From Nemertoderma westbladi (taxonomy: Eukaryota > Xenacoelomorpha > Nemertodermatida > Nemertodermatidae), in assembly GCA_032718475.1 (NCBI GenBank), contig JAUCBJ010005890.1:1-27923 (forward strand): DNA of 27,923 nucleotides, given 5' to 3'. Of the stretch, positions 11,500 through 20,708 are shown in pieces. Made by a program: the position numbers and the translations under genes. A model generated the notes under the pieces. It saw only the letters and a list, made by a program, of their open reading frames with translations, was not told the origin of the DNA and did not search any database. How positions within the stretch are numbered: the first letter of the stretch is position 1; every line of letters starts with the position of its first letter.

Positions 11500-11985
11500 A
11501 GCCAGTCAAGCTTTCTCTTAGCGCAGTGGGTGTTCAAGAGCACCGAATGCAGACTGGACAGACTGATGAGGTTCTGATTAAGGACATGGGGCGGTTGGCG
11601 ACTCGCCCTCGCGTCAGCAGATGATAGTGGCAATGGTGGAATTGGTCTATTGATGAATCCAACTGCACATGCAGCATTGGACAAAATAGACCAAATCTCT
11701 AACCAATCCAGCAATCATCCGTTGCCACTTCTCATGTTCTGGAAGACTGACTAAGAAGTTTCCTAAGGTGGTTCTGATTGTGTGCTACTCTCCAACTAGT
11801 GTTGCCCCTGTAGAGGACATCTGGAGGAGGTAGAAAATTTCTACCACAATCTACAAGCAGCTACTGATGGAGTGGATCAGCATGCATTCTTAACATTCCT
11901 GGGAGACTTTAATGCAAGTCTGCATCAATCACCTACATCACCCTGGGTCTATAGCAATAGTGTTAACCGAAATTCTGTCCATGTG

Positions 11986-12100
11986 ATAGTACGTCTCATA
12001 GGCTGCCTCATCCTGGGGATATTGGTTGAGTTGATTTGGGATATAGTACGTCTCATAGGCTGCCTCATCCTGGGGATATTGGTTGAGTTGATTTGGGATA
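11986..12100 (+). repeat. 57-bp tandem duplication inside the solo LTR
   Basis: The sequence starting ATAGTACGTCTCATAGGCTG at 11986 repeats at 12043 with a 57-bp period and almost no divergence. Direct repeats in the 5' part of an LTR often lie in the U3 promoter region, but a regulatory role here is inference. Confidence 0.93.
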
Positions 12101-12143
12101 TTGTGCAGAGCTCTATTGTGGACCCAGAGGGAAATGTGTCACT

Positions 12144-12231
12144 CTATTGTTAGTCTTACCGCTAACAGCCTGTATTCACTTAACAGCCTATTGTTAGGCT
12201 TACCGCTAACAGCCTGTATTCACTTAACAGG
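12144..12231 (+). repeat. 44-bp tandem duplication inside the solo LTR
   Basis: CTATTGTTAG(T/G)CTTACCGC begins at 12144 and again at 12188 (44-bp period), with a single base difference noted. It is the second, independent duplication within the same LTR, just upstream of the presumed transcription start region. Confidence 0.93.
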
Positions 12232-12486
12232 TAAAACAGCTGTGGTTTTCATCTATTTGGAGCGCTGTGCACGGGGTTTGATATAGGCAGTACTATACCG
12301 AGAGTGTAGAGTCCGAGGTTGTGGGTTGGTGTAGGTTTTGTTTTTGTATTTATGTAGTATTTCCGTTATGTATTGTCGCTGATACTTTTAGCAAATGAAA
12401 ATAAAGTCTGTAACTTTAAGAAATTGTATATTTTTATGACAAACCATATCGACCCTGAATCCCGGGACCTGGGGTGGACTCTCACA

Positions 12487-13680
12487 TCCATCTTCAGGAT
12501 TTTATCTCTGGAAATGGATTGTTTTCGGCTGGAACCCAGTTCAAGAAGCGAACTGGAAAGTTATGGACTCATAGTGGACCCAGTGGTCACAAGTCCCAGA
12601 GAGATCATATTCTGTTTCGTAGGAAATACAGGAGCTCTATACAAGACTACTGTAATGCATTTACACTTCGACCCTTCTCCAGTGATCACCGCCTTATTGT
12701 GGCCAAGGTAAGACTTAGTCTGCGTGCTAGCAGAACAACGAAATCTGCCTTGCCGCGGCATGACTGGTCCTCTCTGTTGCAACAGCCAAGTGTGAGATCC
12801 AGCTTCACACTACAGCTGAGCAACAGGTATGAGGCTCTTGCCTCTGCGGCGGCAGATCACTGTGAGGGCTATACTGCATTTACAGAAGCAGTTAAGTTAG
12901 CAGCTGCAGAAACAGTTCCTATATACCCTCGAAACAGGAAAAGGGCCCCCTGGACTGACAACAAAATTCAGAAGTGCCGAAATGACCTTCATAAGGCGCA
13001 GAAAGAGTCCCGACTCAAACAGACTACAGCGGCCAAGAATGCAGTTAAGGCTGAATCTAGGTCCCTGAACAGGCAGTACTCTGTTAATCTACAGGAGCTA
13101 ATAAACCAACAGGTTGATGCCATCAATGATGCTGGCGACAGCAGGCAATCATCCCAGGCATGGAAATCGATCAATTTGCTTACTGGGCGGAAAAGCCAAC
13201 CAACAACCAAGGTTAAGGCTGAATCACCAGCCGATCTCCTCAATGGTTGGAAAGCCCACTTTGAAAAGCTCCTCAATAATGACAGGGTATTGCCTGATAA
13301 CTTTATAGAAGTAAAAGTGTCTGAGTCTGTACTCCCAGATATTCCCATTGGCGATATCTCCTTTGCAGAAGTGAAGGCTGCTGCAAAGAGCATTAAGACC
13401 AATCGTGCCAGTGGAGTAGATGGTGTTCCCCCTGAGGTCTTTAAAATACCTGAGTGTTTAAAGCTCATCTATCCCATCATAGTAGACATGTACCGAACAA
13501 CAAGAGTCCCGCAAGAAATGAAAACAAATAAGTTGGTGCCAGTTCCCAAGAAGGGCAACCTGACATTCTATGGTCCTTTTCGGGGAATCTCATTGATCTC
13601 GATTGCTGCAAAGCTATACAATAGGATTCTATTAAATCGCATCAGGGATCCTATTGAGAGACTGCTCCGTGGAAATCAGA
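12487..13680 (+). pseudogene. LINE copy A: C-terminal endonuclease and N-terminal RT coding segment
   Basis: After the solo LTR the coding frame resumes with LQDFISGNGLFSAGTQF, passes KSQRDHILFRRKYRSS and the terminal endonuclease motif SSDHR, then a ~200-residue linker rich in Lys/Arg/Gln. It enters the RT fingers with ASGVDGVPPEVF, VPVPKKGN, FRGISLISIAAKLYNRIL and NQNGFR. In the second copy the equivalent position of SQRDHIL reads SQIDHIL; the Asp-His pair is kept. The computed frame extends from 12474 to 13778, but its first few codons belong to the LTR and its last codons to the mini-insertion. Confidence 0.88.
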
Positions 13681-13733
13681 ATGGGTTCCGTACTACTACT
13701 ACTAGGATCGGCATGCTGCATATGGGTTCCGTA
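13681..13733 (-). mobile_element. Ultra-short (29-bp) antisense LINE 3'-end insertion with 12-bp TSD
   Basis: ATGGGTTCCGTA occurs at 13681-13692 and again at 13722-13733. Between them lie 29 bp (13693-13721) that are the exact reverse complement of 14938-14966, the last bases of the LINE including part of its (TAG)n tail. The matching site in copy B (about 18799) is uninterrupted and has ATGGGTTCCGTA once. This is the signature of target-primed reverse transcription that aborted after the tail. The net 41-bp gain shifts the RT frame. Confidence 0.9.
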
Positions 13734-14977
13734 AAGGTCGTGGGACCATGGAGCCCATTTTGGCACTTAGAAGGATAATTGAAGAATTATCAAAAAAGAA
13801 AGACAGGCATCTGGCTGTTATCTTTGTTGACTTCTTCAAGGCCTTTGATTCAGTCTCTCGCTCACGTATGTTCAGCATACTTTCATTATATGGGATTCCT
13901 GATGAAATTATTGCAGCAATCAGATCAGTATACGATGGTTCGACAACATTTGTGTCTACTGTTGACGGTGACACAGAACCATTTGAAGTGTTATGGGGTG
14001 CCCTCCAAGGAGACACACTTGCACCATTCTTGTTCATTATTGTGGTTGACTATGTTCTACGCATGTCCTTAGATCATCATAATGATGATGGGGTGATGAT
14101 AACTCCACCTACTGGCTCCAGAAGTCGAGGAAATCCTGCCAAGTACCTAACTGATCTAGACTTTGCTGATGACTTAGGAGTACTCTCAGAATCATTAGAG
14201 GGAGCCCAACGGCTCCTCACCTCATTAGAACATGCTGCTTCTAGTGTTGGTCTTTTTATTAACTCCAGAAAGACCAAAATTTTGACAGTTAACTTTGAAA
14301 GTCCTCAGCAAGTCTCTGATCGGATGAGCATAAGCTCAAAGGATGGTATGCTTGAGCATGTGGACGACTTCTGTTACCTGGGATCATGGATCCGGAAGAC
14401 AGGTGAGGACCTTCGAATACGTAAGGGAAAGGCATGGGCAGCCTTGAATAGGCTTTCCAGGATTTGGAAGTCACCGAGAATTAATCGGAAACTTAAGGTC
14501 CGATTATTTAGAGCAGCAGTAGTTCCAGTACTCCTCTACGGGAGTCCATGCTGGGCTCTAACTGCTGAGGACACCAAATCTCTGCATGGCACATTCATAA
14601 GAATGCTACGCCGGGTTTATTGTGTCAAGTACAATGCACACATCTCCAACCAGACACTATATAACATTGGAGGTGTATCATTGGTTCCCCCAAGCTTGAC
14701 ACTAGAACAAAATCGCCCCCGCTTTGCAGGACATTGCTTGCGCCGTGAGGACCAGCCAGTGCATAATCTTGTACTTTGGCAGCCTCATGGAGTGAATAAG
14801 CATGGTGGACAGCCCATGACTTTCTTGAGACGCATCTTAAAGGACACTGGCCTTGAAGATGCGGATGATCTCGCAAATGTCATGGGTGATAGGGAGTTGT
14901 GGCGGTGCAATTTTGTTGACTTAAAAATGCAGCTGCAATGCAGCATGCCGATCCTAGTAGTAGTAGTAGTAGTATGA
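13734..14977 (+). pseudogene. LINE copy A: reverse transcriptase palm and C-terminal domain
   Basis: This long uninterrupted frame (409 codons from the ATG at 13748) contains the RT core: LAVIFVDFFKAFDSVSR (first catalytic Asp), LQGDTLAPFLF, DLDFADDLGVLSES (the F-A-D-D active site at 14162-14173), GLFINSRKTKIL and the YLGSWI thumb motif. Then come KAWAALNRLSRIWKS, VPVLLYGSPCWAL, FAGHCLRRED and a W-R motif near the end. All RT catalytic aspartates are present. It is cut off from the endonuclease by the upstream frameshift, and it reads through the 3' end because copy A lacks 18 bp (after GTTGAC, about 14920) that copy B has. Confidence 0.88.
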
Positions 14978-15055
14978 TTGGCTAAATGATGTCACATATT
15001 TTCAAAGATGAGGCGCAAATTCGCGATTGGCTAAAATATAAGTACAAAATTGCAA

Positions 15056-15138
15056 GATTTTCCAATTAATGGTGTACTCATTTTAAAATGAGAACATAAT
15101 TCATTGATTTAGTGACTCTTAAAAAAAAATATGAGTAC
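15056..15138 (-). repeat. Single satellite-1 monomer, inverted, in LINE 3' flank (copy A)
   Basis: GATTTTCCAATTAATGGTG through the palindrome CTCATTTTAAAATGAG to ATATGAGTAC is the reverse complement of the satellite-1 monomer over about 80 bp with few differences. It lies about 80 bp past the LINE tail. Fragments of the monomer end (ATATGAGTA) recur at about 15158-15170. Confidence 0.9.
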
Positions 15139-15637
15139 ATAATTATTTTGAAAAAAAAAATATGAGTAAATAATAAAATGGGGTGTTAATACTAAAAGTA
15201 TGCCCTAGTTTTAATACTAAAAGTATGCAATATTATAAAGCAGATTGTGTCATCCATTGTGTCTCTCTGGGCTCATTTTATAAGTTTGACTACCATTTTA
15301 CCCCGTTTGTAGTTCAATCTATTACAATTATTGTAATTTGTGTAAAAGATAAAAACATTCTAAATGAAAAGACAAAGCAGTTTTCGTTGAAAGATGTTTA
15401 GAGATCCCCGTCCTTACCAATCGCAAGGAATTCTTCTATTATTCTGAAAAATGTTTTCCATTGACTTTTATTATATTATCTTCCCAAGCTCCACATAGTA
15501 ATTGTAAGCAGCCGCAGCGCCCTATTTATTATCTAATATTACTAATATTAAATTATAAACCACGAAAAAATGTAGGCCCTAGGTCTACATGTTAACTTAT
15601 TCGGTAAGAATTCGTAGAAGCAAGCTAAACAGACACG

Positions 15638-15863
15638 GAGACAGGGAGGACATTTTGCTACAATGTTGGAATAGGGCACCCTATCGGATAATTAAATCGC
15701 CTCAGTGAATTAACAATGTAAAATTATAAATTAAGGGAAAGGACCTGTTATGGAGGATGTTTTCTAACATAAACAATAAACTCACCTCAAACAATAGCAC
15801 GGTTACAGCCTGATTTTTGCTTTTAATAAAGTTCTTATTTGCGTGGATTTTTCCCCTACACCA
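15638..15863 (-). mobile_element. Diverged relative of the hAT-like MITE in the transporter 3' flank
   Basis: This starts GAGACAGGGAGGACATTTTGC, like the GAGACAGG end of the MITE. It then runs collinearly with the reverse-orientation MITE: CGCCTCAGTGAATTAA, AATGTAAAATT, AAGGGAAAGGA, AACAATAAACT, CAATAG, GGTTACAG and TTATTTGCGT. The long G and C runs are absent and the terminal match on the right is weak (TTTTTCCCCTACACC). Its right end is about 30 bp from the transporter stop codon, so it probably supplies transporter 3' UTR sequence. Confidence 0.72.
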
Positions 15864-15892
15864 GATTGTAAGCATATTCGTAACATTTTTTC

Positions 15893-17176
15893 TTACTGAT
15901 CAACATGTCCGCAAGCGCATAAAGCCATAAGAGAGATTAGAAAAGGCAGAATAGTTAGACTAAGAAGTGAAGCAGAGATTTGGAATCCGAAATAATCATT
16001 TAGAATGCCGCCAAATAGCACGCCTAGTAGAACACCAACGGCAAAGGAAATTCTATGAGCTTGTTGGAGAACAGCCCTGGTATCGATGTTGTCAGGGTAA
16101 CCGCAGACTTTCACAGCCAGACGAGTTTGTGTTTCAAATCCAGGAATCTCCAATATTCCCGCTGCCATTCCAATCATGGCCAGCGAACTTAGAGAAATAG
16201 ATAACGAGCGTGGTATGCCAAGTACCTCAGTCGGCCCTATTAGTTGCATTGCGGCAAACAACATCAATGCACCTATTAGGGTTGGGTAAATTGTCTTGAA
16301 ATCGTATTTCACAATCAAAAGAGTTATAATGACAGCTATAAAGGTTGCGCAAACAGGATGTATCGTATACGCTAAACCAATTTTATATTGATCAACATCA
16401 TAGTAGCTGTGTATATAAGACGAGTAGTAAGCCAAAACAAAATTGATCATCATCATAAGATAGATTTGGTGAATATATATTATAGTGATTCCTGGGTTCT
16501 TCAACAATCCAAGATATGTTGGTCGTTCCTCATTAGATTCATGTCTGTCGTAAAGGTAAGGGGGAGCCTCGTACCAGCAGTAAAGAACACCAATGAGAAA
16601 TATCAAACTCGATATGATAAATGGATATTCAAAACCCAGAAAAGCATACACGGTGGAGCCAAAAACTGGGGCTATACCATAAGCCGCCGTGCCAAGTACA
16701 AGAGATATACCAGCTAAGAAACTTCTGCGGTTTGGCATCAATTCCATTAGTAAATTGTAGGAGTATGTGTAACAGATGTTGAGAGCAATTCCTATCATCA
16801 GTCGTAGTAAAAAACAGGTGAATATATGTCCGGTGTTGTTAGAAATATATTCCACAAATCCAAAAAGAAACTGTGATGTCGTTCCAATCACACCGAATAT
16901 TCCTAAAGAAATTCGCGTTCCCCAGTTGGTGATAGCATGTGGGAAAATGATAAATATGATCACCTGGACGAGTGGATACATTGTAAACAACAAACCAATG
17001 AGGGTCTTAGACCAGCCACGCTTTTCTACAACGATAGGGAAAAATGATTCCAGAAGGTTCAAGCACCAACCTGGTATTAACTGAAACATCAGTAATGTAG
17101 TCACCAAGAGATTAAGTCTCCATCCTCGAAGTCTATTCGTTGGAATTTTGTTAAGAGAAGTTGTTTCATCTGCCAT
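15893..17176 (-). CDS. MFS transporter, SLC18B1 (vesicular polyamine transporter)-like, intronless
   Basis: A 427-codon frame encodes a 12-helix major facilitator. The start chosen is the ATG at 17176 (MADETTSLNKIP) because G at -3 and G at +4 give strong context; an in-frame ATG two codons upstream (17182) is the alternative. Residues 1-20 are a polar N-terminus. Helices lie at about 22-45, 55-80, 86-106, 113-137, 146-170 and 176-196. A charged cytosolic loop (about 200-218, HESNEERP) separates these from helices at about 225-248, 260-282, 287-308, 320-345, 365-390 and 395-420. FFPIVVEKRGWSKTLIG, the LLRLMIGIA motif in helix 4 and GFETQTRLA resemble SLC18B1 and related vesicular amine transporters. 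That family exports polyamines or monoamines by proton antiport. The substrate is inference. The absence of introns in an animal gene suggests a retrocopy or an intronless family member. A truncated duplicate of its 3' end is at 20963-21261. It is the only clearly intact gene of the window. Confidence 0.85.
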   Translation of the reverse strand: MADETTSLNKIPTNRLRGWRLNLLVTTLLMFQLIPGWCLNLLESFFPIVVEKRGWSKTLIGLLFTMYPLVQVIIFIIFPHAITNWGTRISLGIFGVIGTTSQFLFGFVEYISNNTGHIFTCFLLRLMIGIALNICYTYSYNLLMELMPNRRSFLAGISLVLGTAAYGIAPVFGSTVYAFLGFEYPFIISSLIFLIGVLYCWYEAPPYLYDRHESNEERPTYLGLLKNPGITIIYIHQIYLMMMINFVLAYYSSYIHSYYDVDQYKIGLAYTIHPVCATFIAVIITLLIVKYDFKTIYPTLIGALMLFAAMQLIGPTEVLGIPRSLSISLSSLAMIGMAAGILEIPGFETQTRLAVKVCGYPDNIDTRAVLQQAHRISFAVGVLLGVLFGGILNDYFGFQISASLLSLTILPFLISLMALCACGHVDQ

Positions 17177-17188
17177 TACCATTATCAA

Positions 17189-17718
17189 TATAATAATTAC
17201 TAACAGTATATAAATTACTTATATTATTATTTGTGGAAGAAGATTAATTTGAAGCTGCTACCATATACACATATACACATATACATGTCCTGGAATATAG
17301 TGTCGTAATTCAGTGACACGGACGCACCCCCCCCCCCCCCCCTCTCCCCCCAAATGTTTCTACAAATCATGAGATTGCATGAAATTTGAAACAGAGATAG
17401 TTTCACCTCCCTCCTCCTTGCTGGGTTGGTGAGCCAGAATTTTTATTTTCGCTTTCAATCTTTAGCTACACGCGTTTGAAAAAAATGTCTCCTTCACTTT
17501 TTCAAGACTTTTTCAACTTTCTTCAATGTTACACCAGTTACACCGCAGTTATTCTTCAACTTTATAGTGATTTGTTAGTACTGTGGACAGATGGGCATGC
17601 AAGGATTTCAAATATGTAAAAATATTTGAATTTGGTTGGGAAATAGCTAAGTTATGGGCATTCGAAAGTTGGATGTATTTGCTTGCCCTGCTGGCCATTT
17701 ATTTTATTTAATAAATAC
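17189..17718. other. Upstream region of the transporter gene and left flank of duplication B
   Basis: No gene is seen. The transporter's promoter should lie here, since the gene runs leftward, but no element can be named with confidence. It contains a (CATATACA)n-like stretch (about 17265-17286), a run of 16 C at 17327-17342 and CT-rich sequence. The last bases TTTATTTAATAAATACA precede the junction with the duplicated LINE. Confidence 0.5.
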
Positions 17719-18603
17719 ATTGTTTTCGGCTGGAACCCAGTTCAAGAAGCGAACTGGAAAGCTATGGACTCATAGTGGACCCAGTGGTCACAAGTCCCAG
17801 ATAGACCATATTCTGTTTCGTAGGAAATACAGGTGCTCTATACAAGACTGTAATGCATTTACACTTCGACCCTTCTCCAGTGATCACCGCCTTATTGTGG
17901 CCAAGGTAAGACTTAGTCTGCGTGCTAGCAGAACAACGAAATCTGCCTTGCCGCGGCATGACTGGTCATCTCTGTTGCAACAGCCAAGTGTGAGATCCAG
18001 CTTCACACTACAGCTGAGCAACAGGTATGAGGCTCTTGCCTCTGAGGCGGCAGATCACTGTGAGGGCTATACTGCCTTTACAGAAGCAGTTAAGTTAGCA
18101 GCTGCAGAAACAGTTCCTATATACCCTCGAAACAGGAAAAGGCCCCCCTTGACTGACAACAAAATTCAGAAGTGCCGAAATGACCTTCATAAGGCGCAGA
18201 AAGAGTCCCGACTCAAACAGACTACAGCGGCCAAGAATGCAGTTAAGGCTGCATCTAGGTCCCTGAACAGGCAGTACTCTGTTAATCTACAGGAGCTAAT
18301 AAACCAACAGGTTGATGCCATCAATGATGCTGACGACAGCAGGCAATCATCCCAGGCATGGTAATCGATCAATTTGCTTACTGGGCGGAAAAGCCAACCA
18401 ACCACCAAGGTTAAGGCTGAATCACCAGCCGATCGCCTCAATGGTTGGAAAGCCCACTTTGAAAAGCTCCTCAATAATGACAGGGTATTGCCTGATAAAT
18501 TTATAGAAGTAAGACCAATCGTGCCAGTGGAGTAGATGGTGTTCCCCCTGAGGTCTTTAAAATACCTGAGTGTTTAAAGCTCATCTATCCCATCATAGTA
18601 GAC

Positions 18604-19152
18604 ATGTACCGAACAACAAGAGTCCCGCAAGAAATGAAAACAAATAAGTTTGTGCCAGTTCCCAAGAAGGGCAACCTAACACTCTATGGTTCTTTTCGGG
18701 GAATCTCATTAATCTCGATTGCTGCAAAGCTATACAATAGGATTCTATTAAATCGCATCAGGGATCCCATTGAGAGACTGCTCCGTGGAAATCAGAATGG
18801 GTTCCGTAAAGGTCTTGGGACCATGGAGCCCATTTTAGCACTTAGAAGGATAATTGAAGAGTTATCAAAAAATAAAGACAGGCATCTGGCTGTTATCTTT
18901 GTTGACTTCTTCAAGACCTTTGATTCAGTCTCTCGCTCACGTATGTTCAGCATACTTTCATTATATGGGATTCCTGATGAAATTATTGCAGCAATCAGAT
19001 CAGTATACGATGGTTCGACAACATTTGTGTCTACTGTTGACGGTGACACAGAACCATTTGAAGTGTTATGGGGCGTCCTCCAGGGAGACACACTTGCACC
19101 ATTCTTGTTCATAATTGTTGTTGACTACAGTATGTTCTACGCATGTCCTTAG
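18604..19152 (+). pseudogene. LINE copy B: RT fingers/palm fragment
   Basis: This 182-codon frame contains VPVPKKGNL, FRGISLISIAAKLY, NGFRKGLGTMEPILALRR (the uninterrupted version of the site disrupted in copy A), VIFVDFFKTFDSV and LQGDTLAPFLF. It ends prematurely, and the FADD-containing part continues in another frame from 19143. It is useful as the reference allele for the pre-insertion state of copy A. Confidence 0.85.
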
Positions 19153-20004
19153 ATCATCATAATGATGATGGGGTGATGATAACTCCACCAACTGGCTCCA
19201 GAAGTCGAGGAAATCCTGCCAAGTACCTAACTGATCTAGACTTTGCTGATGACTTAGGTGTACTCTCAGAATCACTAGAGGGAGCCCAACGGCTCCTCAG
19301 CTCATTAGAACATGCTGCTTCTAGTGTTGGTCTTTTTATTAACTCCAGAAAGACCAAAATTTTGACAGTTAACTTTGAAAGTCCTCAGCAAGTCTCTGAC
19401 CGAATGAGCATAAGCTCAAAGGATGGTATTCTTGAGCATGTGGACGACTTCTGTTACCTGGGATCATGGATCCGGAAGACAGGTGAGGACCTTCGAATGG
19501 GCAGCCTTGAATAGGCTTTCCAGGATTTGGAAGTCACCGAGAATTAATCGGAAACTTAAGGTCCGATTATTTAGAGCAGCAGTAGTTCCAGTACTCCTCT
19601 ACGGGAGTCCATGCTGGGCTCTAACTGCTGAGGACACCAAATCTCTGCATGGCACATTCACAAGAATGCTACGCCGGGTTCATTGTGTCAAGTACAATGC
19701 ACACATCTCCAACCAGACACTATATAACATTGGAGGTGTCTCATTGGTTCCCCCAAGCTTGACACTAGAACAAAATCGCCTCCGCTTTGCAGGACATTGC
19801 TTGCGCCGTGAGGACCAGCCAGTGCATAATCTTGTACTTTGGCAGCCTCATGGAGTGAATAAGCATGGTGTACAGCCCATGACTTTCTTGAGACGCATCT
19901 TAAAGGACACTGGCCTTGAAGATGCGGATGATCTAGCAAACGTCATGGGTGATAGGGAGTTGTGGCGATGCAATTTTGTTGACAAGCCGGCACAGCATTA
20001 TTAA
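19143..20004 (+). pseudogene. LINE copy B: RT active-site and C-terminal fragments in two frames
   Basis: The first frame (19143-19514) has DLDFADDLGVLSES, GLFINSRKTKIL and HVDDFCYLGSWI. After the 17-bp deletion the second frame (useful from about 19497 to 20004) has WAALNRLSRIWKS, VLLYGSPCWAL, FAGHCLRRED and ends FVDKPAQHY. This last frame shows the natural C-terminus of the LINE protein, which copy A has lost. Confidence 0.85.
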
Positions 20005-20129
20005 AAATGCAGCTACAATGCAGCATGCCGATCCTAGTAGTAGTAGTAGTAGTAGTATGATTGGCTAAATGATGTCACATATTTTCAAAGATGAGGCGCA
20101 AATTCGCGATTGGCTAAAATATAAGTACA

Positions 20130-20210
20130 GATTTTCCAATTAATGGTGTACTCATTTTAAAATGAGAACATAATTCATTGAATTAGTGACTCTTATAAAA
20201 ATATGAGTAC
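20130..20210 (-). repeat. Single satellite-1 monomer, inverted, in LINE 3' flank (copy B)
   Basis: This is the same element as at 15056-15138 but closer to the satellite consensus: it has GAATTAGTGACTCTTATAAAAATATGAG where copy A has an expanded A run. It contains the palindrome CTCATTTTAAAATGAG. Confidence 0.9.
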
Positions 20211-20708
20211 ATAATTATTTTGAAAAAAAAATATGAGTAAATAATAAAATGGGGTGTTAATACTAAAAGCATGCCCTAGTTTTAATACTAAAAGTATGCC
20301 ATATTATAAAGCAGATTGTGTCATCCATTGTGTCTCTCTGGGCTCATTTTATAAGTTTGACTACCATTTTACCCCGTTTGGAGTTCAATCTATTACAATT
20401 ATTGTAATTTGTGTAAAAGATAAAAACATTCTAAATTAAAAGACAAAGCAGTTTTCGTTGAAAGATGTTTAGAGATCCCCGTCCTTACCAATCGCAAGGA
20501 ATTCTTCTATTATTGTGAAAAATGTTTACCATTGACTTTTATTATATTATCTTCCCAAGCTCCACATAGTAATTGTAAGCAGCCGCAGCGCCCTATTTAT
20601 TATCTAATATTACTAATATTAAATTATAAACCACGAAAAATTGTAGGCCCTAGGTCTACATGTTAACTTATTCGGTAAGAATTCGTAGAAGCAAGCTAAA
20701 CAGACACG

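Larger units (their letters stand above)
11982..12486 (+). mobile_element. Solo LTR (505 bp) inserted in the LINE endonuclease
   Basis: Sequence beginning TGTGATAGTAC and ending GGACTCTCACA (TG...CA termini, with the first ~11 bp inverted-repeat-like) sits between two copies of TCCA (11978-11981 and 12487-12490). Removing one TCCA plus the insert rejoins the endonuclease reading (NRNSVH then LQDFISGNG) in a single frame. An AATAAA signal at about 12400 lies in the 3' part, as expected for an LTR. No internal retrotransposon region is present, so this is most simply a solo LTR left by recombination between two LTRs. Orientation is taken from the AATAAA. The clade (Gypsy, Copia or BEL) cannot be told from this. 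Confidence 0.82.
11500..14990 (+). mobile_element. LINE (non-LTR retrotransposon) copy A, EN + RT, disrupted
   Basis: The element encodes an APE-type endonuclease followed by a reverse transcriptase and a C-terminal region. Endonuclease landmarks are VQEHRMQ at about 11532 (catalytic Glu), NGGIGLLMN near 11633, LGDFNASLHQ near 11900 and SSDHRLIVAKV near 12680. Reverse transcriptase landmarks follow through to FADDLG at 14162-14179. The C-terminus has YLGSWI, VLLYGSPCWAL and FAGHCLRRED motifs as in RTE/CFDP2-like and related clades. The 3' end is CAGCATGCCGATCC followed by six TAG repeats, a microsatellite tail and not poly(A). The reading frame is broken in the endonuclease, by the solo LTR at 11982-12486 and by the mini-insertion at 13681-13733. 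Clade placement is tentative; the LINE identity is certain. Confidence 0.93.
12518..16191 (+). repeat. Segmental duplication, unit A
   Basis: From ATTGTTTTCGGCTGG at 12518 to CAGCGAACTTA at 16191, the sequence matches 17719-21261 in the same orientation at high identity, including non-coding flank. It covers most of the LINE, the unique-looking 3' flank (14991-15637, where no gene is seen), the diverged MITE relative and the last ~100 codons of the transporter gene. Beyond 16191 this copy continues into intact transporter sequence, so unit A is the likely source at the right end. Confidence 0.95.
17719..20060 (+). mobile_element. LINE copy B, 5'-truncated by the duplication breakpoint, multiply broken
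   Basis: The copy begins in the endonuclease at LFSAGTQFKKRTG and ends with seven TAG repeats. It carries the endonuclease end (SQIDHILFRRKY, SSDHR), RT motifs (FVDFFKTFDSVSR, LQGDTLAPF, FADDLG at about 19242) and the C-terminal region. Frame breaks are a TAA at 18362-18364 (where copy A has AAA), the 82-bp deletion near 18511, a 5-bp insertion near 19128-19132 that stops the RT at 19150-19152, and the 17-bp deletion near 19498. It is therefore deader than copy A in the RT. At its 3' end it keeps 18 bp missing from A and finishes the ORF with TAA at 20004. Confidence 0.92.

Noticed and set aside
11448-11714. Minus-strand 88-codon frame
   Set aside because: It lies opposite the LINE endonuclease coding segment (QEHR, NGGIGLLMN) and is a shadow.
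12989-13468. 159-codon minus-strand frame
   Set aside because: Antisense shadow of the LINE linker/RT region; the same shadow recurs, broken, in copy B.
15183-15401. 72-codon plus-strand frame in the LINE 3' flank, also seen shortened in the duplicate
   Set aside because: The second copy stops earlier through a simple point change, and there is no recognisable motif or start context.
16388-17084. Plus-strand frames of 109 and 102 codons
   Set aside because: Antisense shadows of the transporter gene, with no transmembrane or domain pattern of their own.
17327-17342. C run at 17327-17342 as another MITE terminus
   Set aside because: It is preceded by GGACGCA and not TGCGTCCAGT, so the orientation of the adjacent motif is wrong, and there is no partner end or target duplication.
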